DNA of 64,000 bases from NCBI GenBank assembly GCA_963580455.1, contig OY756964.1, forward strand, positions 1,860,001 to 1,924,000. Direction: 5' to 3'. Below, in pieces: positions 13,500-25,800 of this stretch. The DNA comes from Euonymus europaeus (taxonomy: Eukaryota; Streptophyta; Magnoliopsida; Celastrales; Celastraceae). Positions within the stretch are counted from its first letter, which is position 1. Every line of letters starts with the position of its first letter. The notes below the pieces were generated by a model. It was not told where the DNA came from. It worked only from the letters and a program-made list of their open reading frames with translations, and did not search any database. The position numbers were made by a program, and so were the translations under genes.

Positions 13500-15600
13500 A
13501 ACAAATTTATGTGAAACACATTGACCCCCCAACCTAAAAACACAAACATACCACCGCATAACAACAACAACAAAAACTCCCTCAATTTCTCATATTGCTT
13601 TCGTCCTTTCACACATTTATCTTTTTATTTCTCAAAATATATGTTACATTTTAAAAAAATTACATATTTGAACTCATCGTAGAACTCTTTCCAACAAAAT
13701 TCATATTCAATAGTTTTTATTTCATTATTAAATTAGTTTACATATCCCTAATAGTAAATTGACAGCTTAGACGCGATTAAAACTTACGGTTTACTAAATA
13801 GCACACAACTTATTTGACAGCTTATACTCTATCAAAATTTTCGCTCTATCCAACGGACACTTAAGTTCTTTTATGAAAATATGTGTATTTTATTGATTAC
13901 TTTCAAATTTTTAATATTTCAATGCATCCTTCAAATAATTATGGACAAAATTATCCTTATTATAATAAATCTTCATGAACATGAAATATTCTGACATCAT
14001 CAATTTTTTATTTTTTTCTTTTAAAAACTTTAAAATATTTTCTCACTCAAAATACAAGTCGTATTTTTATAAAAAATATAGAATCAAAATTAGCGCAAAA
14101 AATTCTTTCCAATGAGATCCATTGTTGATATGTTTAAATGTCCATTCGTCAAATCTTCTAAATGAATTTAAAAAAATTCTTAAATTTAACTAGAATTACG
14201 AAGATTTCTCAAAACTCACCCAAATAAATTAGAAGAGTTTTCAAAATTAAATAAAAAATTGAGAGAATTTCATAATATATATAAAAAAATTAAAGAATTT
14301 CTAAAAATTAGAGAAAACTCAACAAAAAATTCGAAAGATTTCTCAAACTTACCTAGAATTTAGAAAATTTCACAAAACTCATCAAAACAAATCAGATGAG
14401 TTTTAAAAATTAAGTAAAAAAAATCAGAAGATTTAATAAAATATATCAAAAAATTATAGAATTTCTGTTAATCAAACAAAAACAACTTATGAAAACTTCT
14501 AAACCCCAAAATCTTAAACTCTAAATCATAATCTCCTAAATTCTGAAATCATAAACTCTAAACATTAAACTCTAATCTCTTAAACCCTAAACTCCTAAAC
14601 TTTAAAGTCTATAACCATAAATCCTCTGAATGTTAACAATTACATTTTTAATTTTGAACAAAAATTCTTAGAAATAATTAAGAGGAATTTACAAAAATAA
14701 GAAGAAAATTATAAAAAAAATTCTAACCAATATTCCTAAACCTTAAACCCTGAGTCCTAAACCCCAAAATCTTAAACATTAAACTCTAATCTCCTAAACT
14801 CCAAAATTCTAAACTTTAAACCCTATTACCAAAAATCCTCTAAATTTCCTATCAAAAAAATTAAAGGATTTTTTAAAATCAAACAAAAAATAACCAAAAA
14901 ATCATATGATCAGAGGACTTCTCAAACTTGCCTATAATTCAAAGGATTTTGCAAAACTCACCAAAACAATTCATAAGAGTTTTTGAAATTAAGTAAAAAA
15001 ATTCAAAGGGTTTCTTACCCATAATTCAGAAGATTTTCATAAAACTCACCAATAGGGTCAAAATTTGGTCGAGAATCATAGTTATTGCGCTTGTGAGCTC
15101 AACAATATATTCGGTTTCCAAAACAGTGGTTGTAGTTGACCGAATTGAAGGAGAGAAGTTTTGGTGGTCACGAGCTCATCTTTGTGATTTTGGTGGCTAT
15201 GGTTGATGAATTTTTTTGTGGTTTGTTGAGTTTTTTCTCCTAGAAATCCAATCTTCGTTTTAGTGGTTATGATGACAAAAATGGTGGCAAGAAGACAAGG
15301 ATCCATTGTTTGCAAGATTGTAGTCTTCAGTGATGGCTCGTTTGGGTATGAATTCTAGTGCCCATTTGTGGAGCACTGGTCATGTCCCAAATGCTTGTAT
15401 TCCTTCCATTGATTCACATTCAATAACTTTTTTTTTATTATTAAACTACTTTAGATATCCCTAGTAGTAAATTGACAGCTTATACGCTCTACTATATACC
15501 ACACAACTTATTTGACAGTTTATACGCTTTACAATTTATACGCTATTAAAATTTACGCTATACCAAACGGATACTGAGATTTAAAAAGTAATACATCCTA
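13500..15600. repeat. Degenerate AT-rich repeat block with telomere-like phrases
   Basis: No gene. A stretch of about 165 bp (13697-13862) recurs in direct orientation at 15410-15572; both contain GTAAATTGACAGCTTA and CACACAACTTATTTGACAG. Between them are diverged units of roughly 110-130 bp built around AAAACTCACCAAAACAATTCA-like phrases (about 14200-14420, 14930-15060). Stretches rich in TAAACCCTAAACTC-type words (14496-14632, 14730-14840) resemble decayed telomere-type repeats. An open frame at 15082-15315 (minus) has no recognisable similarity. Confidence 0.55.
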
Positions 15601-15863
15601 ACTAGAGACGAGTCTGATTTTATATATATATAGTAGATGACTCCTAAATAGAAGAAACAAAATAAAAACACAAGTTGAGTTGGCTCCAAACTAGGAAAGT
15701 TGCATTTCAATTGTAAGAGGCTAGCAGGATATCATACATACATGTAATTAGCCACAATATTTGAAACAACATATATATTTTTCTGCAATAATGAACCAAA
15801 CACCACAACATTTGAAACACATACATGTCAGTATTTGAAACAACATATACGCTACCAACATAT

Positions 15864-17407
15864 TGTTAGATATATGTCATGTATAGCCAATTTAATACGG
15901 TTGTATTTGGAACATATATAATAATTGTACTGTATTAATTGTTTAATATAAATGGCAGTTTATTATATATTTGATATTTTTATAGTTGTATTAGATATGT
16001 CCGTAGATATTTGAGAATATGAGTGACGAGTGATCTCTAGTATAGATATCTTAAATAAAGTTCCTGATTGTAGAATTATTAATTGGACAATAATAATTCG
16101 GAAGATCAGTATACTGTTTGTTTCCTATAATGATAGGGTTGTGAGTCTCATGCAATTTAATATGAGATATTAAAATAAACAGTATGGGAGGTTTATTGTT
16201 GAATATATGCTTCGAACATGACTTGCTAAATAATGAATCACATGGAGGTTTATTTCCTTGTCAATGATTTATTATTTATTTATGATTGTGTAAATAATCC
16301 TTAGACCTGAGATGACATAGTAGTCTTGTATATGGGTGATTGAATTTTGTCAATGTTGGAAATATTTATTTATTAAATAAATATTAACATTTGATGGATT
16401 CAGTTAGTTATATATGAAGACTTGTGTGTAGTCAATAAGGAATCCATCGCCTCGAAATAAACGAGGAGAATATCCTATGTGATCCGGATATATATATATT
16501 GACACAGGAAATCCTTGGCCGAGGTTACATGATTAATGAAAGGTGTTTTCATTAATTATTTGCTTGTCAATATAATATTGGATCTGACATATAATTGAGT
16601 TAGTGGATTTGACGGATATCCATGATCCTCACTCAATTGGGATATTGTACAGTGAAAGGATTTAATTACATGGTAATCGTAATTAAATGTTCATATGAAA
16701 GAATTCATCACTGATTGGGAAGTCACGATATACTGCTAGGTGTCACTCGTGATTTATAAGAAATGATTAAAAGATGTTTTAATTAATATCAAAGAGTTTG
16801 ATATTATTCTTATTGCTAATCGGTAATGAACCTAGAAAGTCACACATAAAGGAATCACGAATATTGTTAAGCTAACATTGGAAAGGTGAATTGTGTGGAT
16901 TTGATAATTTACATGATATGAAAAATTATCGAATTATTAATTAAATACAGGTTTATTGTAAACCGAAACGGATCCAATTGATTAATGTACACTGCTAGCA
17001 TATTTGTGATTAATTCAGAATGGGTCATAATTTAATTAATAATTTATTATAATATAATAATGAAGTTGTTGTTGATTGTCGACAACAATCAAAATTATTC
17101 ACATTTTGGTGAATAATATATTATTATATATTATAATAATATTTTTCTTTTTAAAGGTTGGAATTGACACTTACATGTGTCGGGAAAATTCAATTGATAA
17201 AAGGAAAAGAGATGTGTTTTTGAAACACAACACACATAATTCATTTTTGTTGCAATATTCCAGAGATTGATTCGTGGTTCCGGTGGACGGCCTAGGAACT
17301 CCGTGTTATCGGGGATTGATAGAAAGTTTGATCAAGCACGCTTCAAGAGGTAAAAATCTTGTATATTCCGCTGCGTAATTTTTTTTGTTGTATGCCATAT
17401 GCTAACA
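15864..17407 (+). mobile_element. Solo LTR of a Copia-type retrotransposon, 1544 bp
   Basis: It begins TGTTAG and ends CTAACA, a perfect 6-bp inverted terminal pair, and is flanked by the exact 5-bp target duplication CATAT (15859-15863 and 17408-17412). The 3' part (about 17270-17390) has a CTTCAAGAGGTAAAAATCTTG ... TTCCGCTGCG pattern typical of long Copia (SIRE/Maximus-like) LTR ends. No internal region remains, so it arose by recombination between two LTRs. The clade is inferred by resemblance only; the boundaries are firm. Confidence 0.85.
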
Positions 17408-17412
17408 CATAT

Positions 17413-17985
17413 AAACTAAATTATATGCTAACTATAAATTTTTTTACCAAACACTACCATATATCGAACAACATTAGCATTTCCATGGTGGCCATGGGAC
17501 TTTGAATATATCCTTCCTTCGTAGAGCCAATTGTATTTGGTATTCGAAATACACTATTTGTATGGTGTGGCATTGTATTCGGAGATGCATGAATGTTGCG
17601 CCATCAAAGCATATTTGACAAATTAAACACAGAGAGGATTCACAGAAGTACTCAAGAGTCGAGTCTTGCCGCATGTAAAGAAAAGGAACAAACATTCATG
17701 CTAGCTGACCACTCCTTAACCGCCCAATAGAAGAATGAGACGAAGCGGCTTCTTTGCTTTTCGTCTCCTGGAATCTGGAGATGCGTTACTTCTGTTTGAA
17801 TGGAGAGAAAACATCTCGATCGAATAAAGTCTCCTCCTTCCCCTGGAGGCTTTGGGATCTGATAATAGTAATACACTGTTGGAAAAAAGTATTCGTTTCA
17901 AGTATTAAAAAAAGTTACATATGTTTTATGTGGAAAAATAAAAATGAAAATGAAAATGATGAGCACAATCTAATCTAATAAAACT
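17413..17985. other. Spacer, no recognisable gene
   Basis: Open frames of 60-75 codons exist on both strands at 17474-17978 but none resembles a family I know, and they overlap each other. Possibly a worn transposon or gene fragment. Confidence 0.4.
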
Positions 17986-17989
17986 GAGT

Positions 17990-19030
17990 AGTGCTAAATA
18001 GTCCAAATTTATGTAACCCAACAATTAATCCAAGTCTACATGGCATGCTTTGTAAGCAAATGACATGAAAAATTAAAATTTTGAAAAACAAAATATTTAA
18101 TTTGAAAAACTCACAACACATTTTTTTATTTTATTTTTCTTAAACAAAATTTTAAAATATTTTATCTCTTAAAATACATATTAGATTTCGAAAAAATTAC
18201 ACATTCATGATCAGCAAGTAAATATCTATTCAACAAGATCTATCATCGATATGTTTTAATCACTCATTCTTAATTACATTGTTTTTTTTGTACTAATATG
18301 TGGGTTACATAGGTTCTAGTGTTTATTTATGGGTACCGATATGAGCTCGTATATCGAATTTTCTTACTGTAACCTAAACAATAAATGTTAAACCCTAAGA
18401 GGAACGGATTCGCTAAACCCTAACGGGATCGTGTATCGGATTTTCATGTTGTAACCTAAACAATAAGTGTTATAAACCCCAAGGGGAACGAATTCGCTAA
18501 ACCCTAACGGGCTCGTGTAGCGGATTTCAATTTTGTAACCTAAAAGACTCAGATTCACTGAATCTCGACAGATTCACTACAAAAATCTTAAATATCTCAA
18601 GTGTTAAACCTTAGGGTCCTAACTATTATACTCTAACGAGTTCAGATACTCAATATAATTTCAATAAAAATGCAAAAAAATAATGAATATATATTATACT
18701 ATCATAAAATAATAAAATTTCAGCTTGAATAAACACTTTACACATCATATATATGAACTACATTATTTTTAAAAATAATGTAGTTGAAAAAACACAATAA
18801 AAACTACAGACAATGAGTTTTATTAGAAAGATTTTTATACGCTGAGTTCGAATATGTATTTTTTTTTTGAAATCTAACATGTATTTTGAGAGATAAAATA
18901 TTTTAATTTTTTTTTTATGAAAAAATAAATAAAAGCTGATTTTCTTTTGAAAAATCCAATATAACACTCCAACATGGAGTGACATGTAGACTTAAATTGA
19001 GTTGGGTTAATAAAAATTGGTTCCGTAACA
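17990..19030. mobile_element. Non-autonomous element with about 200-bp inverted terminal repeats
   Basis: The left arm (about 17995-18215) and the reverse complement of the right arm (about 18835-19030) share blocks in the same order: CCAA-TTTAT-TAACCCAA, AAGTCTACATG, and ATTTTATCTCTYAAAATACAT followed by TTAGATTTC. Long imperfect terminal inverted repeats suggest a Mutator-like non-autonomous element. I could not fix a target duplication, so the ends are approximate. Related sequence appears at about 13610-13720, 14030-14150 and 48600-48710. Confidence 0.6.
18343..18545. repeat. Tandem repeat, unit about 83 bp, roughly 2.4 copies
   Basis: Successive units start GAGCTCGTATATCG, GGGATCGTGTATCG and GGGCTCGTGTAGCG, at about 18343, 18425 and 18509. 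Each contains TTGTAACCTAAACAATAA-like and GATTCGCTAAACCCTAAC phrases. The array lies inside the long-inverted-repeat element. Confidence 0.75.
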
Positions 19031-19175
19031 TTTTTGAATAAAACTACTTAAACGTCATCCTGTACCCAAAACTCGTTTGAATTAATGAAATGAAACAATA
19101 ATAATAAAAGTTAAGTCCGATGAAGGACTGTTCACTGTTCATGCTTTTTTATTTTCATTTTTTGTAGTTTATTCG

Positions 19176-19837
19176 ACTTGCTGGGGAAGCTTTGCTTAAA
19201 CGAGAAGCTCTTCCCCGGCAAGTTCAAATATTTGTCACTCTATAAATCGATGTTGCAGTGATACAATCTCCCTCCCTTCATCTCTCGACCAAAGAGGCGC
19301 CATTTCTCCACTCACCGCATCGCATAAAAAGAAGTCCGTTCTTCATCTCCCGGTGAGTTTGAAATTTGAATGCTTGAGTTTTCAATTGGGTTGCTCTTCT
19401 TCTTTTTTTATTGATTTTCCTTCTTTGGAGATTGAGAGCCACCTCCTTCACCCACAGCGAAAAGCTTTCACCTTTTCCGTTGTTTGATAACCCTGCGGGT
19501 GAATCGATTTCTTTTCTTTTCATTTCGAGAGAGAAAGAGAGAGAGAGGGCTGTGCATCGTTCTTCAATCACTACCTACTACAGAAAGTTGCCTCATTTTT
19601 CTTTGCTCACTTGGTAACTTTAGTTTGTCCAACTCTTCATTGGACCGACCTTCTGTTTGTTGATCTTTCTTTCTATTTCAATCACTCGGTGACATCTCTT
19701 GTTAATTCTCATGGCAAGAAGATAGTGAGAGTTCTGTGTCGTTTTTGTCTTCTTCAATACTTTTGTGACTGGAAAGGGTTTCTCTACTGTCTTGTTTTCA
19801 TTTCGTTGATCATTTTTAATGCATCTATTGAACAGAT
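19176..19837 (+). promoter_or_regulatory. DCL2 promoter core, leader exon and leader intron
   Basis: A TATA motif, CTCTATAAATC, lies at about 19238-19248, so transcription probably starts near 19270-19280. The leader ends at a strong donor, CG|GTGAGT, at 19352/19353, and the next acceptor is GAACAG at 19835, two bases before the start codon. This predicts a 5' leader intron of about 483 bp. An imperfect inverted repeat (19176-19196 and 19203-19224, arms of about 21 bp around AAGCTTT/AGCTCTTCCCC) lies just upstream of the TATA motif. Confidence 0.6.
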
Positions 19838-22800
19838 ATGACACCAACTACCCTGGAAATTGACACGTCCGAGCAACCATCTGCCGATGCTCTCTCTTTT
19901 GCCAGAAGGTGATTTTCCCGTGCTTATATTATCTCTTAACCTTTGAGAAAACGTTTAAGCAGTCAAGAAACAAATTCCCTCGCATTCTTTTTCTCTTCCT
20001 CGCTCGTATCTTTTTTTTCTTTTTTCTTTTTCCTTTTTGTTTTCATGTACCAATTAAAGGTTCTGTATTTTAGATGGATGATTAATGTTTAAGTATTGTT
20101 TGTGATTGTTGCAGTTATCAGATTGAGGCACTGGAAAAGGCGATCAAGCATAACACAATTGTGTTCTTGGAGACTGGGTCTGGCAAAACCTTGATTGCCA
20201 TCATGCTTCTTCGCAGCTATGCTTATCTTATTCGCAAGCCTTCACCATTCATTGCTGTATTCTTGGTTCCCCAAGTTGTTTTGGTTCGCCAAGTATGCCA
20301 CATTTCACCTCTCCATTTAATTTGTTAGTTGTGACTGCAGAATTTATGAATAGTAGAGTTTCTACATTTGTAGTAGAAATGTAGAAGAGTGAGCCATGGC
20401 TTTTGAAGTTTGGAAATAGTTGGGATAAAGTTAACGTGGAAAATATGACCAATTTTCATTCTACTATCAGCCGTATAGTTGAATTTTCAGATCTGGCTGT
20501 GCGAAACTCAATTCAACATTTAATACATAGCCAATCCGATATAAATGGCACCTGAATGTCATAATCGAATGTGCAATTCGTAAGCAATAGACAGACATGC
20601 GTACATTGTTACTTGTGCTACAATGGATTCTAAAGCGATTATACTGTTAAAGCTTAAAACTATTTCTGATTTTTTCCCTTGTGGTTTTGATAATTATTAG
20701 CAAGCTGCAGCAGTGGAAAAGCACTGTGACTTGAAAGTGGGAATGTATTGGGGAGATATGGGGGTGGACTACTGGAATGCTGCTACATGGAATCAAGAAA
20801 TAAGCAAAAAAGAGGTGGAATATTCAACTACTCTTGATTTATTACAAGCTGCTTGATCTTAAAATCAATATTTGTTCATAAAAAAAAAGCTTGTTTGTTT
20901 TTCCTCACTACGATCTCTCTCTTCATTTTAGTTTCAGAGATCTGTGTACCATCAAAAACTTATAATCACCTGCCCAGTAACTTTTGTCTTTTGCAACTTC
21001 ATAAATTGGGATTAAGTTGAACCATATTAAAACGTTTTTTCAATGGTGCCCAATAGCTAAAACATATTCATTTCGAATAAAAGTAGCGTTACTTATGGTG
21101 GACTGGTTGTGGCAAGATCACTGGTCAGTAAGAGTTTATGGTTATTTCCTTTTGAGTTAATCAATACTCACTCAATATTTCAACCACTTACGAATGACAT
21201 ACCAGTTAGAATTTTTTTATGACTTACCAGTTAACAGTTTAGATTTTAGTAGATGACAATGGTCTTCCTTTCTGTAGGGAACCATCATGTGGTTTTCTGA
21301 TGTTATATTTACAGGTACTTGTGATGACGCCACAAATTCTGCTTAGTGGCCTGAGGCATAGCTTCTTCAAACTAGAAATGATAAAGGTTTTAATTATGGA
21401 TGAGTGCCATCACGCTAGGGGTAAACACCCCTATGCGTGCATTTTGACGGTGAGTTACATGCATGGGTGTTGTGATTTTTGTGGCATCATAATGATCCTG
21501 AATTCTCCATTGAGTTAAGTGCTTATCTTGTTCTGGGTCTTTCATGGTAATAGAAGCTTATGTCTGCTGGGAAAAAGGTTTCTAACATGTATTGTAATGT
21601 ATTATATTGTTTCTTGTAAAGCTTTTGCTCCATTAGTCCCGGTATTTTTTTTTATTACAACATAAAACTTTATTTGAAGATGCTTTTTTAAAAAGGATTC
21701 AACATTCACAACCCACAATAAAAGGAAACCCTCGTTTCAGGATGATTTCCTTTCAGCTATGTAAGTTTGTGTGTGTTTGTGTATGCTGGTGTCTGTGTAT
21801 CAACTTGTGCTTGCATTTGTGTGAGTCGTATATGTGTAACTATTGATGGAATAATTTTCTAAGTCTTTGAAGTATTTGATTGCAGGAGTTCTATCATCAT
21901 ATTATGAGGTCTAATGACTCATATCTTCCGAGGATATTTGGGATGACAGCTTCTCCTATAAAATCAAAATGTATATTGTATAGTTTGGAATGTATCCTGT
22001 TATTTATTCACTTCTGTTCATTTCGTGCTCTCCAACAGTGTGATCAGGCTTATGATTCTGATACCTTTTCCTTTTTGTCTTTGATCTAGGTGAACCCACC
22101 GAGTTAAGATATTGGGAAAAAATTAATGAGCTGGAGGCGATAATGAATTCAAAGGTTCCTTATGTTCTTTTGTGTTTGATTTTTCACTTGAAAGATATGT
22201 GCATGCGGCAATGCGCTATATTTCTAAGACCTGCTTCCACATTTGCTTTGATCAAAATAACGGAAACTAGCAAAATCGTGTTCTCTGCTTTCATCAGACC
22301 AGTTCCCCAGTGATGATCCTCTTAACTTTGAAATTAATGTAATACTTAATGTCTTAATTCAACTTTCCTTTTTTAAGCATGCATATGATCCATGGACGGT
22401 GGTGCGACACATTGCAAGGAAGTTGTGTGGGAATAGACGAATAGTTTAGAATCCACTTAATTATTAATCTTGTGTGTTTGCTGTGATTTCCCTCTCTCAT
22501 CGCCCGCTTATTGTATTTCTTGGATTGTTTCGTTTAGTAGTTCACTATTTTTCTGCACTATATTTCTCTGTCATGATTGTGAATATTTCTGTACGTATTG
22601 AAGCGTGGTTATGTCTATAAATATGATGTTATTGGTTTTTTGTATATCTCATTTGTTAGAGTTTTGCCTTGTATTAATACCAAATGATCAACTTGTTTTT
22701 GCTGTTGAAGGTGTACACATGTTGCAGTGAATCTGTGCTTGCTGAATTTGTACCATTTTCAACCCCAAAATTCAAGATTTTCAAGCACATGAAAATTCCT

Positions 22801-25800
22801 TCTGCATTATATGGAAATTTAATAGAGAAATTGCAGATCTCAGAAAAAAAGGTGCGTCTCTCTTTAAAATCGCCAAGTATGCAGCCTATATTTAATGCTT
22901 TCTGTTTAGAATGGTAACCAACCCAGCCCTGAAGTTCTTGATGTAATGCATATATGGATTTGCTGGCTTGCTGCTTCTCAGTATGAAAACTCATTGAGGA
23001 ATTTGGATCTACGTCAATCCACTTTGTCATCGACATTGAAGAAAATTTCAAAGATACGCTCAAATTTGGCATATTGTTTGCAGGATCTTGGTGTTTGGTT
23101 GGCTTTGAAGGTATTTAGGTGGAATGAATTTTTATTGGCTATTATTTCTCTGGTTAAAAAGATTGCAAGTGTTGAGGTTATGCGTGTGTGTTTCTGTTGC
23201 AGGCTGCAGAGTCATTGTCTTGTTATAAAAGTGACTTTTTTTCATGGGGCAAATTAGATGTTTTTGGTGAAGAAACACTTAAAAAATTTAGCCTGGAAGC
23301 TTCTCAGACATTTGCAAGTTACATACCACCTGGTACCATTAACTTCCTTCACAATTTTTTCATTTGAGATTCCAATTTCTCAATATTTTGCTCACATTAT
23401 TTGTCTGTGTTTTCCATTTCCTCACATGTAGGTCTTAACTGGTCTATTGGTGATAATATTGAATCCAGCTTGGATGCAGGTCTAATAACTACCAAAGTTA
23501 TGTGCCTTTTCGAATGTCTCCTCGAATACAGGTTGGCATATCATGCAGCCTTTTTTCTTCATGAATTCAATGTGTTTTTTTAACTTTCGACAAGCTTTCT
23601 AGCTTTACATGGAGAATATTCAAGTTATTGTGGAATTTCACTTTCAAGTCCATACAAGTTATTAAGAAATCTGCATATACTATTCAAGACTTTATTGTTC
23701 ATATGATGGGAAAATAATGTTTTAATAATATTTTCTAAGAGGTAATATCCAAAGGAGTGAAGAAGAATAAAACCAAGCGGCCATTAGACTACAATAGTAA
23801 GCCCAATAGTAAGCCCAATAGTAAGCTGTAGACCATACTTATGATATGACATCGTGTCTTGTATAATCAGTATCATCTACAACCCTTTTATTGGATCTAC
23901 TTTGAATATTTTATGATGATATTATGTTGTGCATTTTTACAACGCAGGGATTTAGATGACATAAGATGCATAATTTTTGTGGAAAGGGTCATTGCAGCTG
24001 TTGTTCTTCAATGTCTATTGGATGAGTTGCTTCCAAAGTACTGTAGCTGGAAGACCAAATATATTGCAGGAAACAACTCCAATGTGCAAACCCAGACAAG
24101 GAGAAAACAACATGAAATTGTAGAAGAATTTCGTAGCGGAATGGTGGGTTTATATCTTATACTCCATCCGTTAAGTGTGAATTTTATTTGGCATTGCCCT
24201 GTTTATGATGTGGAATGACATCGTAGGTGAATATTATTGTGGCGACATCAATTCTTGAGGAGGGTCTGGATGTTCAAAGTTGCAACTTGGTCGTTAGATT
24301 TGATCCGTCTGCTACAGTTAGCAGTTTCATACAGTCCAGAGGTCGAGCTAGGATGCAGAATTCAGATTATGTCTTAATGGTGGAGAGGTAGCCTTCTGTT
24401 AATTCAAATTTCTCCCAATGCTTTCTGGTGTTGTACGGAATGTTTGCACTGAAATACACACTAGTTTATATATGCACATGCTATTTGCATATAGCCAGTT
24501 CATAGAAATTGCCATTGTTTGATCTACCTAACCTGGAGAATTTGTGTTGCCATTAGTATCTAATAACTTGAGTCCCTTTCTGACTATCTGCAGTGAGGAT
24601 TTTTCTACACTTTCTCGAATGAAGAATTATCTTGCTAGTGGAGACATAATGAGAAAGGAGTCCCTACGCCATGCTCATGATCCTTGCCCACTTCTCGAAA
24701 ACGATCTATTCGACGAGGAGTTTTATCGTGTTGAAAGCACTGGAGCTATTGTAACCCTTACTTCAAGTGTTGGGTTGATTTACTTCTATTGCTCACGGCT
24801 CCCTTCTGATGGGTTAGTCAATTCTGTGCAGATCTCTTCATCAAGATTTCTTCTGACAAAATTTTAGATAATGTTCTGCATGTCAACTGAATGTAAAGAC
24901 TATTTTTGGTGCTTTTATTTTTCTTTAGATACTATAAACCTGCTCCAAGATGTGTGATAGTCAAGGAAATGGAGACTTGTGTACTGCATCTTCCCAAGAG
25001 TTGCCCAATTCCAGCAGTTACTATGCAGGGTAACGTAAAACTTCTAAAGAAAAAGGCATGCCTTGAAGCATGCAAGCAGCTCCATCACGTGGGTGCTTTA
25101 ACGGACAACCTTGTTCCTGATATTGTAGTTGAAGAAGCTGTCGCACAAGGACTTGGTAAATCTTATAGGCAGCCTTCAATGACTTGCATAATTTCATAAT
25201 ATTTCCTTGTTAGAACCCCATCTCTCTAGGCTTTATCTATCAATTCATACATTTCTTTGACCGGTAATTAACTGTTGCACCCAAGTGGAATCTGAGATCC
25301 TGGACATATTGTAGTTTCTCCTTCTAACCTTTTCATTTAACTGCTCTCTGGACAGGACTTGAGCCTTACAATGATGAACAACACTGTTATTTCCCACCGG
25401 AACTGGTCAATCAGGATCCATACAACTTGAAGAAAAAATATCACTGCTACTTGATCAAGTTGGAGAAGAACTTTACTCATGAAATTTCTGTTCATGATGT
25501 CATGCTCATACTAGGAATTGAACTTGAGCCTGATGTTGGAGGTACAAGTTTCCCTCTTGAAGTTAACAGAGGTGTGCTGATGGTGAGTTTGAAGTATGTC
25601 GGCATTATACAACTTAAACCAGAGGAGGTAGTACATTCACTCTTCTTTTTTGGTATGGTCACATATTTAAATGTTCAAATAACTTGTATTTATGAATTTT
25701 TTATTTTTTGTGAAATCATCTACAGATTGTTATGTGTAGAAGGTTTCAGGCCACTCTTTTCAGGGTTCTTATGGACCATGACATGAATAAATTATTGGAG

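Noticed and set aside
17474..17978. A gene on either strand in the spacer before DCL2.
   Set aside because: Only short overlapping frames, no recognisable domain and no consistent splice pattern.
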